From assembly GCF_016086655.4 (NCBI RefSeq), contig NC_052136.2, forward strand, positions 15,934,001 through 15,998,000: 64,000 nucleotides of DNA. Direction: 5' to 3'. This DNA comes from Lepeophtheirus salmonis (lineage: Eukaryota > Arthropoda > Copepoda > Siphonostomatoida > Caligidae). The position numbers and the translations under genes were made by a program. The notes below the pieces were generated by a model. It saw only the letters and a program-made list of their open reading frames with translations. It had not been told where the DNA came from and searched no databases. Shown here one piece after another: positions 11,401 through 22,694 of the stretch. Position 1 is the first letter of the stretch. Every line of letters begins with the position of its first letter.

Positions 11401-12758
11401 GCCGGTAAAAAAAAACCAATAATAAATATTATAATACTAACTCAAGTATGTAGTAGCATAATCTCTTTGACGGAACTATAATTTGGGATCACCTCGTACA
11501 ATACCGAAGCGGAGAAATATTTAACAATATGCAATTTCGATTAAATAACTCAAAAACTAAAGACGTGGGATAACTTAAATTCGTACAACATGTTAAATCA
11601 AATGTCTAGGTAGAACAATTTTAGAACCAATTAAACATTTATGATATTTAAGAGTGATAATGAAATTTGTAACACTGGGGTCATATATTAACCGACTTTG
11701 GTTAGAAAGGCGCTTAAAAAGTAGCAAAAACCAATTTCTTACATTCAAAGATTTTGGTAAAAAGTTATACACTTAAATAAAAATGTATTGCAAATTTACA
11801 ATATATTATGCATGTACAATCATTTTTGTAATCTTAGGAAAAAAGTCCCCCCCCCCCAAAAAAAATCCAGATTGTTAATCATGAAATGATTGACATGTCC
11901 CATTTCATATATATTGAAATAAAGAAATTGGAATTTCAGCCGGAATATTGTTTGCTTTATTTTGTCTTCTTCTAAGAATTTAAGTGTATATTGCAAAATA
12001 TATTAAAGATTAAGTTGTACTTTGATGAACAAAAAACTACAAATACAAATATGTATTTGGAAATTCCCAAAATTATTTCCTTTTATGTGAACATCTTTAT
12101 GGTTGCAATTAGGTTGCAACCTCAACTGGGGTCACCTGACAATTTGCAAAGGTTCTTTTGAGCCCTTCAAAAAAGTTGTTGTATGATACCAAATTTCCTT
12201 GTGTTGTATTCTTGCGGTTATATCAATATTATCTAATCATAATAGTCAACTAAATTATAAATTTATAGGTAAAATTTGAGAAAGTCCAGGTTGAATCGAG
12301 AGACAAGTATTAGAAAAATATCATGAGGAATTTATTCAGTAATTGTTTACTTTCATAGTTGAAGCAGGAATGGAAAAACACAATTTCTCATTTGTGACGA
12401 AAGGGCAGAATATCTTGAATTTTTTTAACTCTTGACTTTTGGTCAAGAAATGCTAGTACAATAATAAGAGATAATAATAAAATTTAAAAAAAATATTATG
12501 GGGAACGTTTATTAAAAACTGTAATAAATTTATTTGTGTGGAGATCCTAGGACTTGACAATGGTAACATTTCAATCCGGTCTTAAACAATTTAGTAAACC
12601 AGACTCACTAATTTTTGAAATTGGAATGATATTCATATTGTCTAATGGCATAAATGACTCAAAAGTAATAAAGAACTCAAGAGTAAGGTTTAAAGGGTCA
12701 AGGAGGTATAGTAACTAATAGTATGTACGGAGTGTAGAGTACTATTTCATCATCATAA
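11401..12758. other. Non-coding stretch
   Basis: AT-rich. An 11-C run adjoins an A run near 11847-11866. No gene or repeat copy recognised. Confidence 0.5.
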
Positions 12759-13066
12759 ATGAAGTTGCAATCAGATGAATTTGCTAAAAATGACAAATTT
12801 ATTTACCAAGGAAACTAAAGAACTTGATTCGATAAAACATTCCTTATGATGGGAAACGAAGTGAAATTGACTGTAGGAGGAAACACCCTGAGATTTAATT
12901 AAGGAACTTTAGATGGAGAATGGACACAAGTTGATGTTATTGACAATTATTATTGAGCACTGAGTGATAATCCACCAAGTTAAAAGTCCTTGTCACAGAC
13001 CTTGATGCATCAAGTTATCTCTACAATGAATGTACCTTCAATTCTGGTTGTTTAAGTATTTATTGA
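12759..13066 (+). pseudogene. Unassigned degenerate coding-like stretch
   Basis: An ATG at 12759 opens a frame reading MKLQSDEFAKNDKFIYQGN, then a stop. The same frame goes on through FDKTFLMMGNEVKLTVGG, NTLRFN, a stop, and GTLDGEWTQVDVIDNYY. After a frame change, TKLKVLVTDLDASSYLYNE and CTFNSGCLSIY run to a TGA at 13066. The balanced amino-acid use and alternating beta-strand-like pattern look more like a decayed real protein than chance. I do not recognise the family and assign no function. At least three in-frame stops and one frameshift would be needed to explain it, so it could be a processed pseudogene, a transposon fragment or coincidence. Confidence 0.28.
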
Positions 13067-13562
13067 TCTATGATATGTCGAAGAGTTAGGATTTTAAAGC
13101 ACAAATTAAAAAAAAAAAAAAAATTTTAAAAGATAATTTATGTGACATTTATTGTATTAAAACACCCCTCAGTAGTCACAGGTCTAAAGATACACTTTTA
13201 AAAAAAAATATTAGTGGGCACAATAATTGAGAGCATTGCCACAATTCTGCACTTTTAATATAATAAAATATGAATGATGTTATTAACATATCAGTTGGGG
13301 CACATGAATCATTTAGGGGGGCACAGCCTCCTAGTATCACATTCTGGCACTGATTGGTGAGCAATAATGAATATCGATTTAGTTTCATTTAAATACATCT
13401 ATTTTCTGTGTAAATCAGTTTCTTTCTTTATCTTTTAACTAATGTTCAAACTAGATTTGTCATGAGACCTATATATTTGTAGCAGTTCCACTCCCTATTT
13501 TTGTTACTGAAATATAAAAACAATTCTCATGCACTTACCAGGGGTCAGGAAAACTTTCTTTA

Positions 13563-13596
13563 GAGGGGAGGGAGGGGGGGAGTTGTGGGATGAGGG
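13563..13596 (+). other. G-rich tract, candidate G-quadruplex
   Basis: Runs of 4, 3, 7, 3 and 3 guanines are separated by short linkers of 1 to 6 bases (from GAGGGGAGGG to GGGATGAGGG). This meets the usual four-run definition on the plus strand and stands out in an AT-rich setting. Function is unknown. Confidence 0.55.
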
Positions 13597-15048
13597 ATCT
13601 CAGAAATTTAAAGGGTTTTAAAGAAGTATAATTTTCATTGTGTTTTTAAGTACTTTTATTGAGGAAAGGGGTCAAGCTTAGAAATTTGGTTGTTACGTTA
13701 TTGTCAGTCCAATATTGTAGTTATACCGAGGAAAAATTTTCAAGCACCAGATTTTTAACACATCTCTAATTTTTTTCTTTAAAAAAATAATTAATATGCA
13801 TTTTCTAATGCCATTATTTCTCATATACGATGTGTATCATATTTCCTTCTCTCTCTTTCCTTCTGACTCTTATGCAGTATGAAGTGTAACAATAATCCTC
13901 TACAAAATTGTGTTGACAAATTATAATTGTTGATTAACGACTACATCAAATTTTTAAAAACACTTTTATGAGGAAGCTTATACATATACTGTATGTAATT
14001 ATCAGACAAATAAAAATCTATTCATATAATAATTTACTGCTCTTTGATACGGAAAAAATAAGTATAAATGCATTACTTTCTTCGAATGCTTACGCAAATT
14101 GCATTTTTATTTCTAGTATATTTTAAACAGTATTTTTGATTTAATGATCGCTATGAACTCTTTTGAACAAAACAAGAAAAAGAAAATTTTTATGTTTAAT
14201 TCATGTTTTTACTAAAAGATATGTATTGTATGCATATTAAATAAACTACAAGGAGCAGTCAAAGCCCATTAAACCAAACACTCCTATTGGGTTGGAATAT
14301 GTACACACAGTTTGTAACAACAAAATCCAGGGCTTTAGATTTTTTTAAGAGAAAAAAAAAGTTCCACCCAACTTACACTTTTATATGAAGAAATAATAAA
14401 TGAAAAAAAAAAAATGCCATATAAATTAAGTATTGAACTGCAACTAAAATTTAAAGAAATCAAAGACTATATAAAGTAAAAATTTTAAGGTCATGGTTTT
14501 GTTTTTTTTACCATAAAAAGTCAAAGTTAACTATAACATAAATTTTGTTAACCTAACAAATAGATTTTTATTGGTAAACAATCCTTGCCTATCAGTGCAT
14601 TATATTTATCAAAATTCTCATTTCTTCATCTTTAAGACCTCAGAACTCAGAGTTTTATTTTAATTTGAAGCTTATCTACTGTTAACAGTATCATATAACA
14701 AATTTTAGTCAAATCCTCGTAAAAATGTACCATGGAATGATAATAGTGATGAATGAATACCGCCAAGTCTAAATCAATCCAACTCAGAGTAATTTAGCCA
14801 AAAACAATACGTGTCACGTGAAAAATTATTTTTGGGACAAAAATACCGAGTACTATTCGAAGGGATACAGAGATGGAAGCATCGTTTCGAGAAGTGTTAA
14901 CAGTTATAAGGGGACAATGCTGAAAAATAAATATGTAATTACGAAAAAAAGACTTATATTTTTTGTTAAATTGGATACTTTTCAAGCCACTATCGTATAT
15001 ATTCGTGGAAGATGTTATTGAATCTCAGTTTATTAATCTCAATTTTTT

Positions 15049-15092
15049 AAATGTTGCAACCGTCCCTGGATACTAAGACAGTTGCAACATTT
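15049..15092. repeat. 12-bp perfect inverted repeat (hairpin)
   Basis: AAATGTTGCAAC at 15049-15060 is the exact reverse complement of GTTGCAACATTT at 15081-15092, with a 20-base loop. It lies outside any recognised element. No T-run follows, so it is not a simple terminator-like structure. Confidence 0.6.
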
Positions 15093-17399
15093 GACAACTG
15101 TATGCTTATGCAAATTGTAGAAAAATTAGATCCATTTTCAGAAAACTTGCACCTTTATTATTCAAGATGCCATTTCACATGACGTTCCAATGCCGCAGTG
15201 TTATAAATATAAATAGTGATATTTATAAATTTTAATATTAAAAAATCATTTAAACAAACATATTATGTAGAAATTGTTGTGGGAGGGAGTGGTGGGCCAG
15301 TTTACAAATTTAATTACTAAACCTAATCTACAACATTAATGATGCTCCTTTTATATTACTAACTTGCCAAATTATACCCATAAAAGTAGTATTTCTGTTG
15401 ATTAATGTGTATACAGGGTGCATATTTTGTTGGAAATATGTAACCTACCAAAAAAACGTTAATTAAATATAATGTTGAATAAAAATGTGTAAACCTGAAA
15501 CGGTATTCAGATCTACAACGAATCTGTTCATAATCGTAAGTAGGTATTATTATTATATTGCCTTAAAAGAATGGGTAAAAATGTAGTTAATATTTTGGAT
15601 ACCACGAGTGATTGAGAGTAAATATTTTAGGATTCTTTATTGTGTTTTAATTATTTGAATGCAAATATTTCAGTACTTTGTTATAAATGTAATATTTTAT
15701 GGGCCTTTTTTCTTATGTAACAAATGTGCAACAAAATCAATTAGAAGAATGTTCAATAAACTAGAAATTTGTTGCGTATTAGCAACAATTCTCTTTTTTG
15801 TTTCAAATTGGAAACAAATGCATGCAAGGTAGCTCAAAACTATATACCGTTGTTAACTACATACATTTATAATGAATTCGTTCATGAAAATAAGGTGTTT
15901 TCTTCACTTCGGATGAAACTGAAATGACCACTAGCTCTTTGATGAAAATCATAACAGATTATAAAAAAATCCGCCTAGTTGTTGAACATTTCAGAGAAAC
16001 TTAGTCTCAAGTTCCATTTTGTACAAAATAGGGTGTTTTTTCCACATTTATACCATTATTTTTTAAATAAATTCCTTCCAAAAAACATTTTTTCTCTTTA
16101 TACTACTCCTATGACATATTTTCATATGATAATTTTTTTTTTCAGTGCCAAAAATAAAACAAAGCATTTAAGGGATAAGGAATACTAAATATTTTAATAT
16201 TAATTTGAAAATGTACTTTTCTGAATAGTGTCCTTTCCAAGTTATAATTTCTTTAATGTAAGCCTTGGAAAACATAACGCACCATAGCCTGATTTATAAT
16301 CCAAGAGATTACAACCAGTTTCAGTAATTGTAATTTTATGAAGAAAATATTTCCTCAAACTAGTTGAAACATCATCTTTACCTATTCATAATGAAGACTA
16401 TTAATACCATTCTTACGTATACCTTTAATAATAATACTTCATTGTTTCTTCATGTCTTTATATAAAAGCGTTGCAGAAAAAATAAACTTTTTTAGATTAT
16501 ATGAGTTAAGGGTAAAATATGGCTATATAAACAGGTTTTTATCATGTGTTCTGTTATTTATTTATTTATGTTTTTGCTCCTTGCATGAAATATATATATT
16601 AGAAACTTGTTTCAATGTTATTTTCGTATTTCATTTTTTCCCTTAACTTGTTTTCTAATTGACTACAAGGTAGTGTTGTGACGATTTCAATGTTTATATA
16701 CCGGTTCTGGCACCAATATTGGTATCAGTAAGGCTATTGGTACAATGAGGGTGAGAGTAAAAACGATACCTGAGAGAATGTCATACAAAATATGACTATC
16801 AATGATATTAAAACTAGGCTATCATTGGAGGTGGTTTTAATATAAAGCTGTAAATAAGTAGAGATTTACAACCCTCCTCTATAAATGATCATCCTCGTGC
16901 TCCTAAAGTACTGAATTCAATGTTGTCTTCTTATTGTGTTTACGATGTCGAGAGCTTGAAGAACGATTATACACATAATTTTTTTTACAAAGGACAAAAA
17001 TTTAAGACAGATATCTTGGGGTATTGGCTAATTTTTAAACAAGGGTTTTTGCTGGGAATCAATATTCTTTCATAATGTTATTGATACCATTTTATCTAAT
17101 CATAAGGGCATTGAAATTAACCCATGTGCAAAGGAACTGAGAATTGAAGGAAATTGAAAAATTAATTTAATACTTTTAAATGTACCGGACATAAACAACG
17201 AAATAATTGATATTATTGCAAGAATAAGATACTCCCTACCTCCAAATATACAAATATTCACCTTAGTCGCAATCATGTTTTTTAAAATAATATTACAAAG
17301 AAAGGGAGCTACGAAGGCTGAAAAAAATCCGACACGATCTTGCTAAGTTTGTTCTTACTCCGAAGCAAAATCAGGATCCTAGATACTTAAAGTATTTAC

Positions 17400-18015
17400 A
17401 ACCTCTGAGAATAAAAAAACTTTATATACAAAAAAAAATTCATACGTTTTAGCCAACCGACTCATCAAATTTTTAAATTCAATAATACATCCGACGCAAT
17501 GTGGTGTTATGAATGAAAAGTTAATGGACAACATTCCTTTTACTTTGCAAATATTTTTAGAATATACAAAAAAATGTTTCCTTAATGGAAGTTGATATCG
17601 ACACACTGTCTCATAAATTTAAACTCTATATAAGAATGTTTTTGTGACTATATCATCAGAATGGGTGACACTCTCCTACCCAAATCACAAATCATTGTTC
17701 AGTATGGAAATGAAAGGGCAAGTATTCACAATAAAAAAGGAGTAAGACAAGGAGATCTCTCCTCTGTTTTACTTTTTATTCTATGCTTAGAACCCTTAAT
17801 GTATGAGATTCATACGGAGGGTGACATCCTTAATTGCATCCAATCGAAAGTGTCTTTGCCATACGGACGACCAGACAATGATTTTTTCTGGTAGTACTTT
17901 TCAAAAAACTAAATCAAAAAGAAAATCTCTGAGCCTGCTAAATAACTTTTCAAAATGTTATGGACTGCAAATGGATGTCGAAAACACGGAAATTAACAGT
18001 GAATACAGCGACTAA
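17400..18015 (+). pseudogene. LINE reverse transcriptase domain, inactivated
   Basis: RT blocks appear in order. About 17440-17540 encodes LANRLIKFLNSIIHPTQCGV then MNEKLMDNI, the ANRL...I.p.Q.gf...r...DNI start of the fingers. The frame 17661-17894 gives QYGNERASIHNKKGVRQGD followed by LSSVLLFILCLEPL, RT motifs 3-4 (RGVRQGDPLSP.LF.l.lEpL). The catalytic motif 5 is split by a frameshift: the frame 17803-18015 reads HTDDQTMIFSGSTFQ where A-Y-A-D-D is expected, then LLNNFSKCYGLQMDVENTEI (motif 6). Both Asp residues survive, but the preceding Tyr-Ala is replaced by His-Thr. The frameshift and stops make it non-functional. Related C-terminal sequence at 7064-7465 suggests a multi-copy family. Confidence 0.9.
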
Positions 18016-18889
18016 ATCTAAATATATTTGTCAACCTTTCACACTACAATGAACACAAAATTGCTAGGATCCTGGATTGGAGATGATTGCATGGAAAAAA
18101 AGTTACACAAAATTAGTTCTAAGATTGTGCGGACTTGTACTTTTTTTTTCATCTTTTAAGCTCAATACCTGGGACAGAGTTCGAGCTTGGAACACATATA
18201 TAGTCTCATAGGTAATACATTTATAACGGGTAACACCATATAAAAATACGTAGCAGCGCAGGTTTCCATGCTTGAAAAGTATATACTTGGGGCTAAACAA
18301 GAAAAAAAATATATCGTCGAGGAGGATCCATAATTCTTTGAAATAAGGCGGCCTTTATGTCATATTTTTTGATGACTTGTGCAAATCCTTTAACAACTAC
18401 TGGATCGGTCAACTCTCGAGAGAGGATCAATCTGGGATCAGTCATCTTTTTCGAGAGAAGTTATTTGGATGAGCCCCACTCTGGACTCAGAAAAGTCTTC
18501 CAAAGGCTGTTAGAGTATTCTGAAAGTATGGAAAGGCTACATGAATATCATTTATTCTTTTGAGAGATCTCTCAGATGGAAATTCCTCACCAGTGGCTCC
18601 ATCTTCGACATGTGGGTCGAACCAGTGAAGTTGACTACGCAGCCGAAACAGCTTGTTCGCACGAGCTAATAAATAAAATGGCGTTCAAAAAGTACAAATC
18701 CACTTTGGGAACTTTGTATCAGTTCCAAGACCGGCAATACTACTACGCCTTCGGATATCTTTTTTAACCCCATTTACTCTTCGAAAATTAAATTTGACTC
18801 CCACATAGGAGCCTTTTCGCATTTATTTAGCAAGAAGAAAAATAGACTACCCGCTCAGAAAGTGCTTTTTGATGTTATTGATAATTATT

Positions 18890-19080
18890 TGCCATGTTCA
18901 GCTGAGAAGTGGCTAAAATATCAGATACTCTCCGGTACTCTCAAAGTGAGAGTAAAGTTTTTCATTGGCAATCAACGTATGGGTGTTATTTTTGTCAGTT
19001 GGAGGATGAAAGAAGCGACCATTTTCTTTTCGACTGTTCAATCCTTAAGCCATTGTATATAGAGATTGGAAGCCATTTTA
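18890..19080 (+). pseudogene. LINE C-terminal zinc-finger region
   Basis: In overlapping frames the sequence reads SAEKWLKYQILSGTLKV and then CYFCQLEDERSDHFLFDC, a clean C-x2-C-x8-H-x4-C cluster like that at the C-terminus of many LINE RT proteins (zf-RVT type). In LINEs this region is thought to bind template RNA or target DNA. The cysteines and histidine are intact even though the ORF is broken by a frameshift within the SGTLKV region. The copy at 7064-7381 shares the EKW...GTLKV arrangement. Confidence 0.75.
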
Positions 19081-19265
19081 AACGAAAATTATAACTTTTA
19101 TAGCCCAATGCGAGATGATTTTACATTTGGGGAAAAAATATGATTAACGACGTCATCTCCAAGGCACAACAAGTTTTATACGCAAGGATAAGCTCTTCAA
19201 CTACGAATATATTTTGTGTTGAATGGATAGTGAAACTTTATATATGAGTTTTAAAAAAGACAATT

Positions 19266-20044
19266 AAATTTTTTATCTCTTACCTTTTTTCAATAAACAA
19301 TATCTTTACTTGGACAAATTTCTCAAAAACATTTTTTCTACTTAAATTGATTAAGTTGGATATTTACGTTTTTTTATTTTGGTTATCATATTTATGTTAA
19401 ATTATCAACTATGTATTTGTTGAAATAGATACGCCTTGTGGCTAAGAAAAAAAAAGTATAAAAACGAGGCTAGTCAGCAACTATTTTAAGTACTCCTTTC
19501 TTACTGAAAATGTATTAACATAACGGATTAGGTATTTAGAACCCTCAAATACAAATATATTACGTTACTGAAGAATCGAAAAACCTTAAAATGCTGTTAA
19601 TAAATAAGGAATCAATGGAAAAACAAATAGTTTAGATCCTACATTTTTAATTTTTATAAATGCACACAATGACGTCAATATGAAAAGAAAGAGAGATGGT
19701 AACTTAGTAATTCTTATGTGTTGCCTTACGATTTTCTATTTGCTTAAGATGTATTTTGTAAGAAGTTAATTTGCACTCATTGCAATTTTGCCAAAATCGG
19801 GATTTTGATAACGAATATATACTAGAATAGGTTTGCCCAGACATTAAAAAATGAAAATAAATTAAGAACTCTTCTGCTGAATATAACACAAAAAATAACA
19901 ACACTTAAATTTTAAGAATTATTCTCATGTTGGTTTTATAAGTATCAGTATACTAATTTTATAGGGACTCTTTATTCACGCGATGAGAAAGCAGTTGCTT
20001 TATTCTGGGTGAGACACCAAACTTGCAGTCTTACAGTCGCTTCT
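19266..20044. other. AT-rich non-coding stretch
   Basis: No feature recognised between the LINE relic and the tandem repeat. Confidence 0.5.
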
Positions 20045-20610
20045 CTGAGCATCAAGGAACCCTCCTAATATCCCAAAATACTCCCTGCCCTCAGGCTGTA
20101 CAGATGAATTGTTGAGCCAAAAAATAGCTTAAAATCTACCGCAAACGTGTTTCTGGGAACAAAAGAGCCCTTTTAATATTTTAGAATGCACCTCAGACCA
20201 TGGATATTGCAGATGAACTACTTTTGCACAAGGCTAGTTCAATTTCGAGGTCATGGCTACCCTGAGCATCAAGCAACCCGACTAATATCCCAAAATACAC
20301 GAAGGTTGTGCAGGTAAAGCACTGGGCCTCAAACCAGTACAAACTGCACCACTGCTAGATTTCTAAGCATCAAGGAACCCATCCAATATACCTAAAATTT
20401 ACCCTTGTCTCTGAGGTAGATTAAATTCTTCCACTGCCACTTCCCTGAGCATCAAAAACATCTCTAATATCCTAAATACACCTCTAGTCCCAGTTTGTAC
20501 CAATTAAGTGATTAAAAATGCTATTTTGATACCGTTATGACCAAAACACGCAAAAAAAAAAATTTAATCTGAGCTGCTTCTGGAACCATAAGAACCTTTA
20601 TGAAAAATTT
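20045..20610 (+). repeat. Degenerate ~100-bp tandem repeat
   Basis: The landmark CTGAGCATCAAGGAACCC recurs in recognisable form at 20045, 20153 (as CTGGGAACAAAAGAGCCC), 20262, 20363 and 20445, with a weaker one near 20573. Each is followed by a version of CTAATATCCCAAAATACAC and then by CAGATGAA-like sequence. Spacing is about 108, 109, 101, 82 and 128 bp. Units are diverged, so this is an old minisatellite or satellite fragment. It ends about 30 bp before the mariner-like element at 20642. Confidence 0.75.
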
Positions 20611-20641
20611 TAAAAAAAAATCCATCCACATTTAATATATA

Positions 20642-20669
20642 CCGGGTGTCCCGAAAGTCTTGACCGGTA
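20642..20669 (+). repeat. Left terminal inverted repeat of the mariner-like element
   Basis: About 28 bp beginning CCGGGTGTCCCGAAAGTCTT, pairing with 21886-21913. This is where the transposase would bind and cut. Confidence 0.92.
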
Positions 20670-20798
20670 CCTTCGATGGATTTTTTCGAGGTTTCAGATA
20701 CTTTTTACGCAAATTTTGCGTAAATAAAAGTTAAAGGCCATTTTTCGATTCACAAGTTTTGTTTCAATAATATTTCGAAATTCATAATTGTTTTTGAC

Positions 20799-21793
20799 AT
20801 GGACGCTAAAAGAAATGAAGTAGCTGCTCTGCTTCGTGCAGGAATTAGCCACAAGGAGATCTCTGACGCCACCAGCATGTCCGCCAGCACCATTGGCAGG
20901 ATCAATAGGAAGTTGGACAAGGGGGAAGGCCTTGAAAACAAGCCTCGAAGTAGGAGACCTGTCTGAAAGGCCACTAAGGCCACTAAGATGAAGATCAGGG
21001 CCCAGATCAAGATAAACCCTCTTCTGAGCATCAGAACAATTGCCAAGAAGAACAACATGGGTAAGGCTACTGCTGCCAACATTGTCCTTGGTCCGCACCA
21101 CCCGTCCCATGTTGTCCATGGCCAATATGGAGGCCAGATACATCCGATGCAAGAAGATTTTGAACAACATGAAAAGCAATGGGGACAGAATTCTCATTTT
21201 TTCCGATGAGAAAACTTTTACATTGGATCCAGTCTTCAACCGCAAAAATGATCGCTACATTAGCCTTAATGGTTATGTGGGATCTGAGAAATATGTGTCC
21301 ATGACCAAGCACCCAACCAACATTATGATGCTTGGAGTTGGTGGCTCAGATGGTAAAGCCATGCCTCCAGTCTTCTTCCGAGAGGGCTACCGGCTCACCT
21401 CGGAGGACTAAATCATTGTGCTTAAGACCAAGGTGGTCCCATGGATCAGGAAGGAGTATCCTGGCAAGAGGTTGTGTTTCCAGCAGGATGGAGCACCCCC
21501 ACACACAGCCAAGAACACCTAGAAGTGGTTGAAGGAGAATGTAGAATTCTGACCTAAGAACTTCTGGCCCCCTCCTCCCCCGACCTAAACCCCTTGGATT
21601 TCAGCATCTGGGCGCACATTGAGAGACAGGCTTGCAAAAAACGCCACAGCAGTACCAAAGCTCTCAAGGCCAGTATCACCAAGGCCTGGGCCAAGATGGA
21701 CCCCACCTACATCAAGAACACCTGCTCCTCCTTCCGTCCCCGTGCTTGGCTGTTATGAAAGCTAAAGGCCAAATTGTTAAAAACATATTATAG
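20799..21793 (+). pseudogene. Mariner-like transposase, inactivated
   Basis: ATG at 20799 starts MDAKRNEVAALLRAGISHKE, then an N-terminal helix-turn-helix (TSMSASTIGRINRKL) and an RSRRP linker. A second helix-turn-helix (LLSIRTIAKKNNMGKATAAN) follows. After a frameshift near 21100 come CKKILNNMKS and RILIFSDEKTFTLDP with the first catalytic Asp. MMLGVGGSDGKAMPPVFF and RLCFQQDGAPPHTA carry the second Asp. A last frameshift near 21580 leads to WPSSPDLNPLDFSIW with the third Asp. About 31 residues separate the second and third Asp by my count. The C-terminus is RLEAVMKAKGQIVKNIL, stop at 21793. In-frame stops lie at 20964, 21409, 21520 and 21550. The enzyme would excise and reinsert the element, but this copy cannot encode it. 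Confidence 0.95.
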
Positions 21794-21885
21794 ATTATAA
21801 CCAAGCGAAGTTTTTTTTTATTAAAAAGATTTATCTGTATCTCTACTTTTAGTCCTTGTAGATCTTAATGAAGTTGGAAGTTAGA

Positions 21886-21913
21886 AATCAGTCAGGACTT
21901 TCCGGACAACCGG
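21886..21913 (-). repeat. Right terminal inverted repeat of the mariner-like element
   Basis: Inverted partner of 20642-20669, followed directly by TA at 21914. Three or so mismatches to the left end. Confidence 0.92.
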
Positions 21914-22200
21914 TACACTTGTCTTCAAAATTATTCATACCTATGTTAATTTTTGTGATTGACCTAATAAATTCTTCTTAATTTTTTTTATGAATTATAT
22001 GTGATCAAGAAGTGAATGAATGAGAACTACGCACAATTCAAGGAACTTTTTATTTCATTGGTATGTATTTATTGGTAAATAAAAAATATTCATATTCAAC
22101 AGATACGTTTATTTCTGGCAAAGCTTGAGTTTCTCCGCAGACTCTTTGAAGTTTTCAACATGGATCTTGACGTAATCCTACTTCTTCAATACTTCATCCA
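21914..22200 (-). mobile_element. Possible end of a second Tc1-type element
   Basis: Immediately right of the mariner element is TACACTTGTCTTCAAAATTA, then TTCATACC. It resembles the CAGT..TCAAAATTATT.. ends I remember for Tc1-type transposons. The downstream 250 bp have AT-rich untranslated character with a short open stretch on the minus strand. No matching second end or transposase motif was found, so this is inference from resemblance only. If right, the mariner inserted at the TA at this element's edge. Confidence 0.3.
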
Positions 22201-22694
22201 GACATACTGAGAATATAAATGGCCAAATATCTCTAACTTCCGAAATTTGATGACTTTTTTATATATGAAAATTTGTATTCCTGTTTTTTTTCATTAAAAA
22301 TAATTTGGTATGAAAGGGGGTAAGTCAGAAATTGAGGTAGGACATTTTTGTATGACGTAGCTACAAGTACCATTATAATATCAGTTCTATATAGTACCGT
22401 TTTTACTCATTCTCTTCTGGTGATATTTGAAAATAAAGAGATGTTTAGAATAAAAATCTTATATGTATATATATATAAATAATTACCCCTAGTTAAATAT
22501 CTAGCTTAATACGGGACCAAACAATATAAGCTGAGTATCAGAATTTAAATTATTTAAAATTTTAAAAATATCTAACCAAATAAGTGTTAAACAAATATAT
22601 ATATTTGTTCAATTTTGAAAAGAAAGAAAAATCGTAGATATACGGTTAATAGCATCATTGCCCTGGTACCGGTATACCAAACAAAACTACCACA
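22201..22694. other. AT-rich non-coding stretch
   Basis: A short TA microsatellite lies near 22465-22480. Nothing else recognised. Confidence 0.5.

Larger units (their letters stand above)
13067..17099. other. Long AT-rich stretch with few structures
   Basis: No coding region recognised. It holds a G-rich tract at 13563-13596, a perfect hairpin at 15049-15092 and a TACAGGGTGCATATTTT sequence near 15413 that resembles a transposon end but has no partner. A hAT-like TAGTGTTGTGACGA sequence near 16672 is also unpaired. Confidence 0.45.
17100..19265 (+). mobile_element. Non-LTR retrotransposon (LINE) relic, RT to 3' end
   Basis: A plus-strand LINE ORF2 can be followed for about 2.1 kb through many frame changes. 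Upstream (about 17300-17400) a basic stretch RELRRLKKIRHDLAKFVL resembles the segment between endonuclease and RT. The RT region (17400-18015) is described separately. Between 18060 and 18560 are blocks such as WDRVRAWNTYI and FDDLCKSFNNYWIGQLSRE. The C-terminal zinc-finger region lies at about 18890-19080. An INDVISKAQQVLYARISSS block and a final VLKK-like end occur near 19140-19260. No poly-A tail is distinct. Endonuclease motifs are not recognisable further upstream, so the 5' end is uncertain. Confidence 0.87.
20640..21915 (+). mobile_element. Mariner-like DNA transposon, full length but inactive
   Basis: The element is 1272 bp (20642-21913), flanked by TA dinucleotides at 20640-20641 and 21914-21915, the target duplication of the Tc1/mariner superfamily. 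The inverted ends are CCGGGTGTCCCGAAAGTCTT on the left and CCGGTTGTCCGGAAAGTCCT (reverse complement) on the right, about 25 of 28 identical. One transposase gene fills the interior. Base composition is clearly GC-richer than the surroundings, suggesting relatively recent arrival compared with the other relics here. Confidence 0.96.

Noticed and set aside
15411..15430. TACAGGGTGCATATTTT as a mariner terminal repeat
   Set aside because: No inverted partner or transposase remnant within several kilobases.
18103..18300. 65-codon minus-strand frame
   Set aside because: It lies antisense inside the plus-strand LINE relic.
20045..20610. CRISPR-like array
   Set aside because: The repeats are diverged and about 100 bp long with no regular spacers, in eukaryotic DNA. 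This is a degenerate tandem repeat.
20694..21312. Minus-strand open frames of 183, 110 and 81 codons
   Set aside because: They overlap the plus-strand mariner-like transposase, which has clear catalytic motifs. They are antisense shadows of its GC-richer coding sequence.
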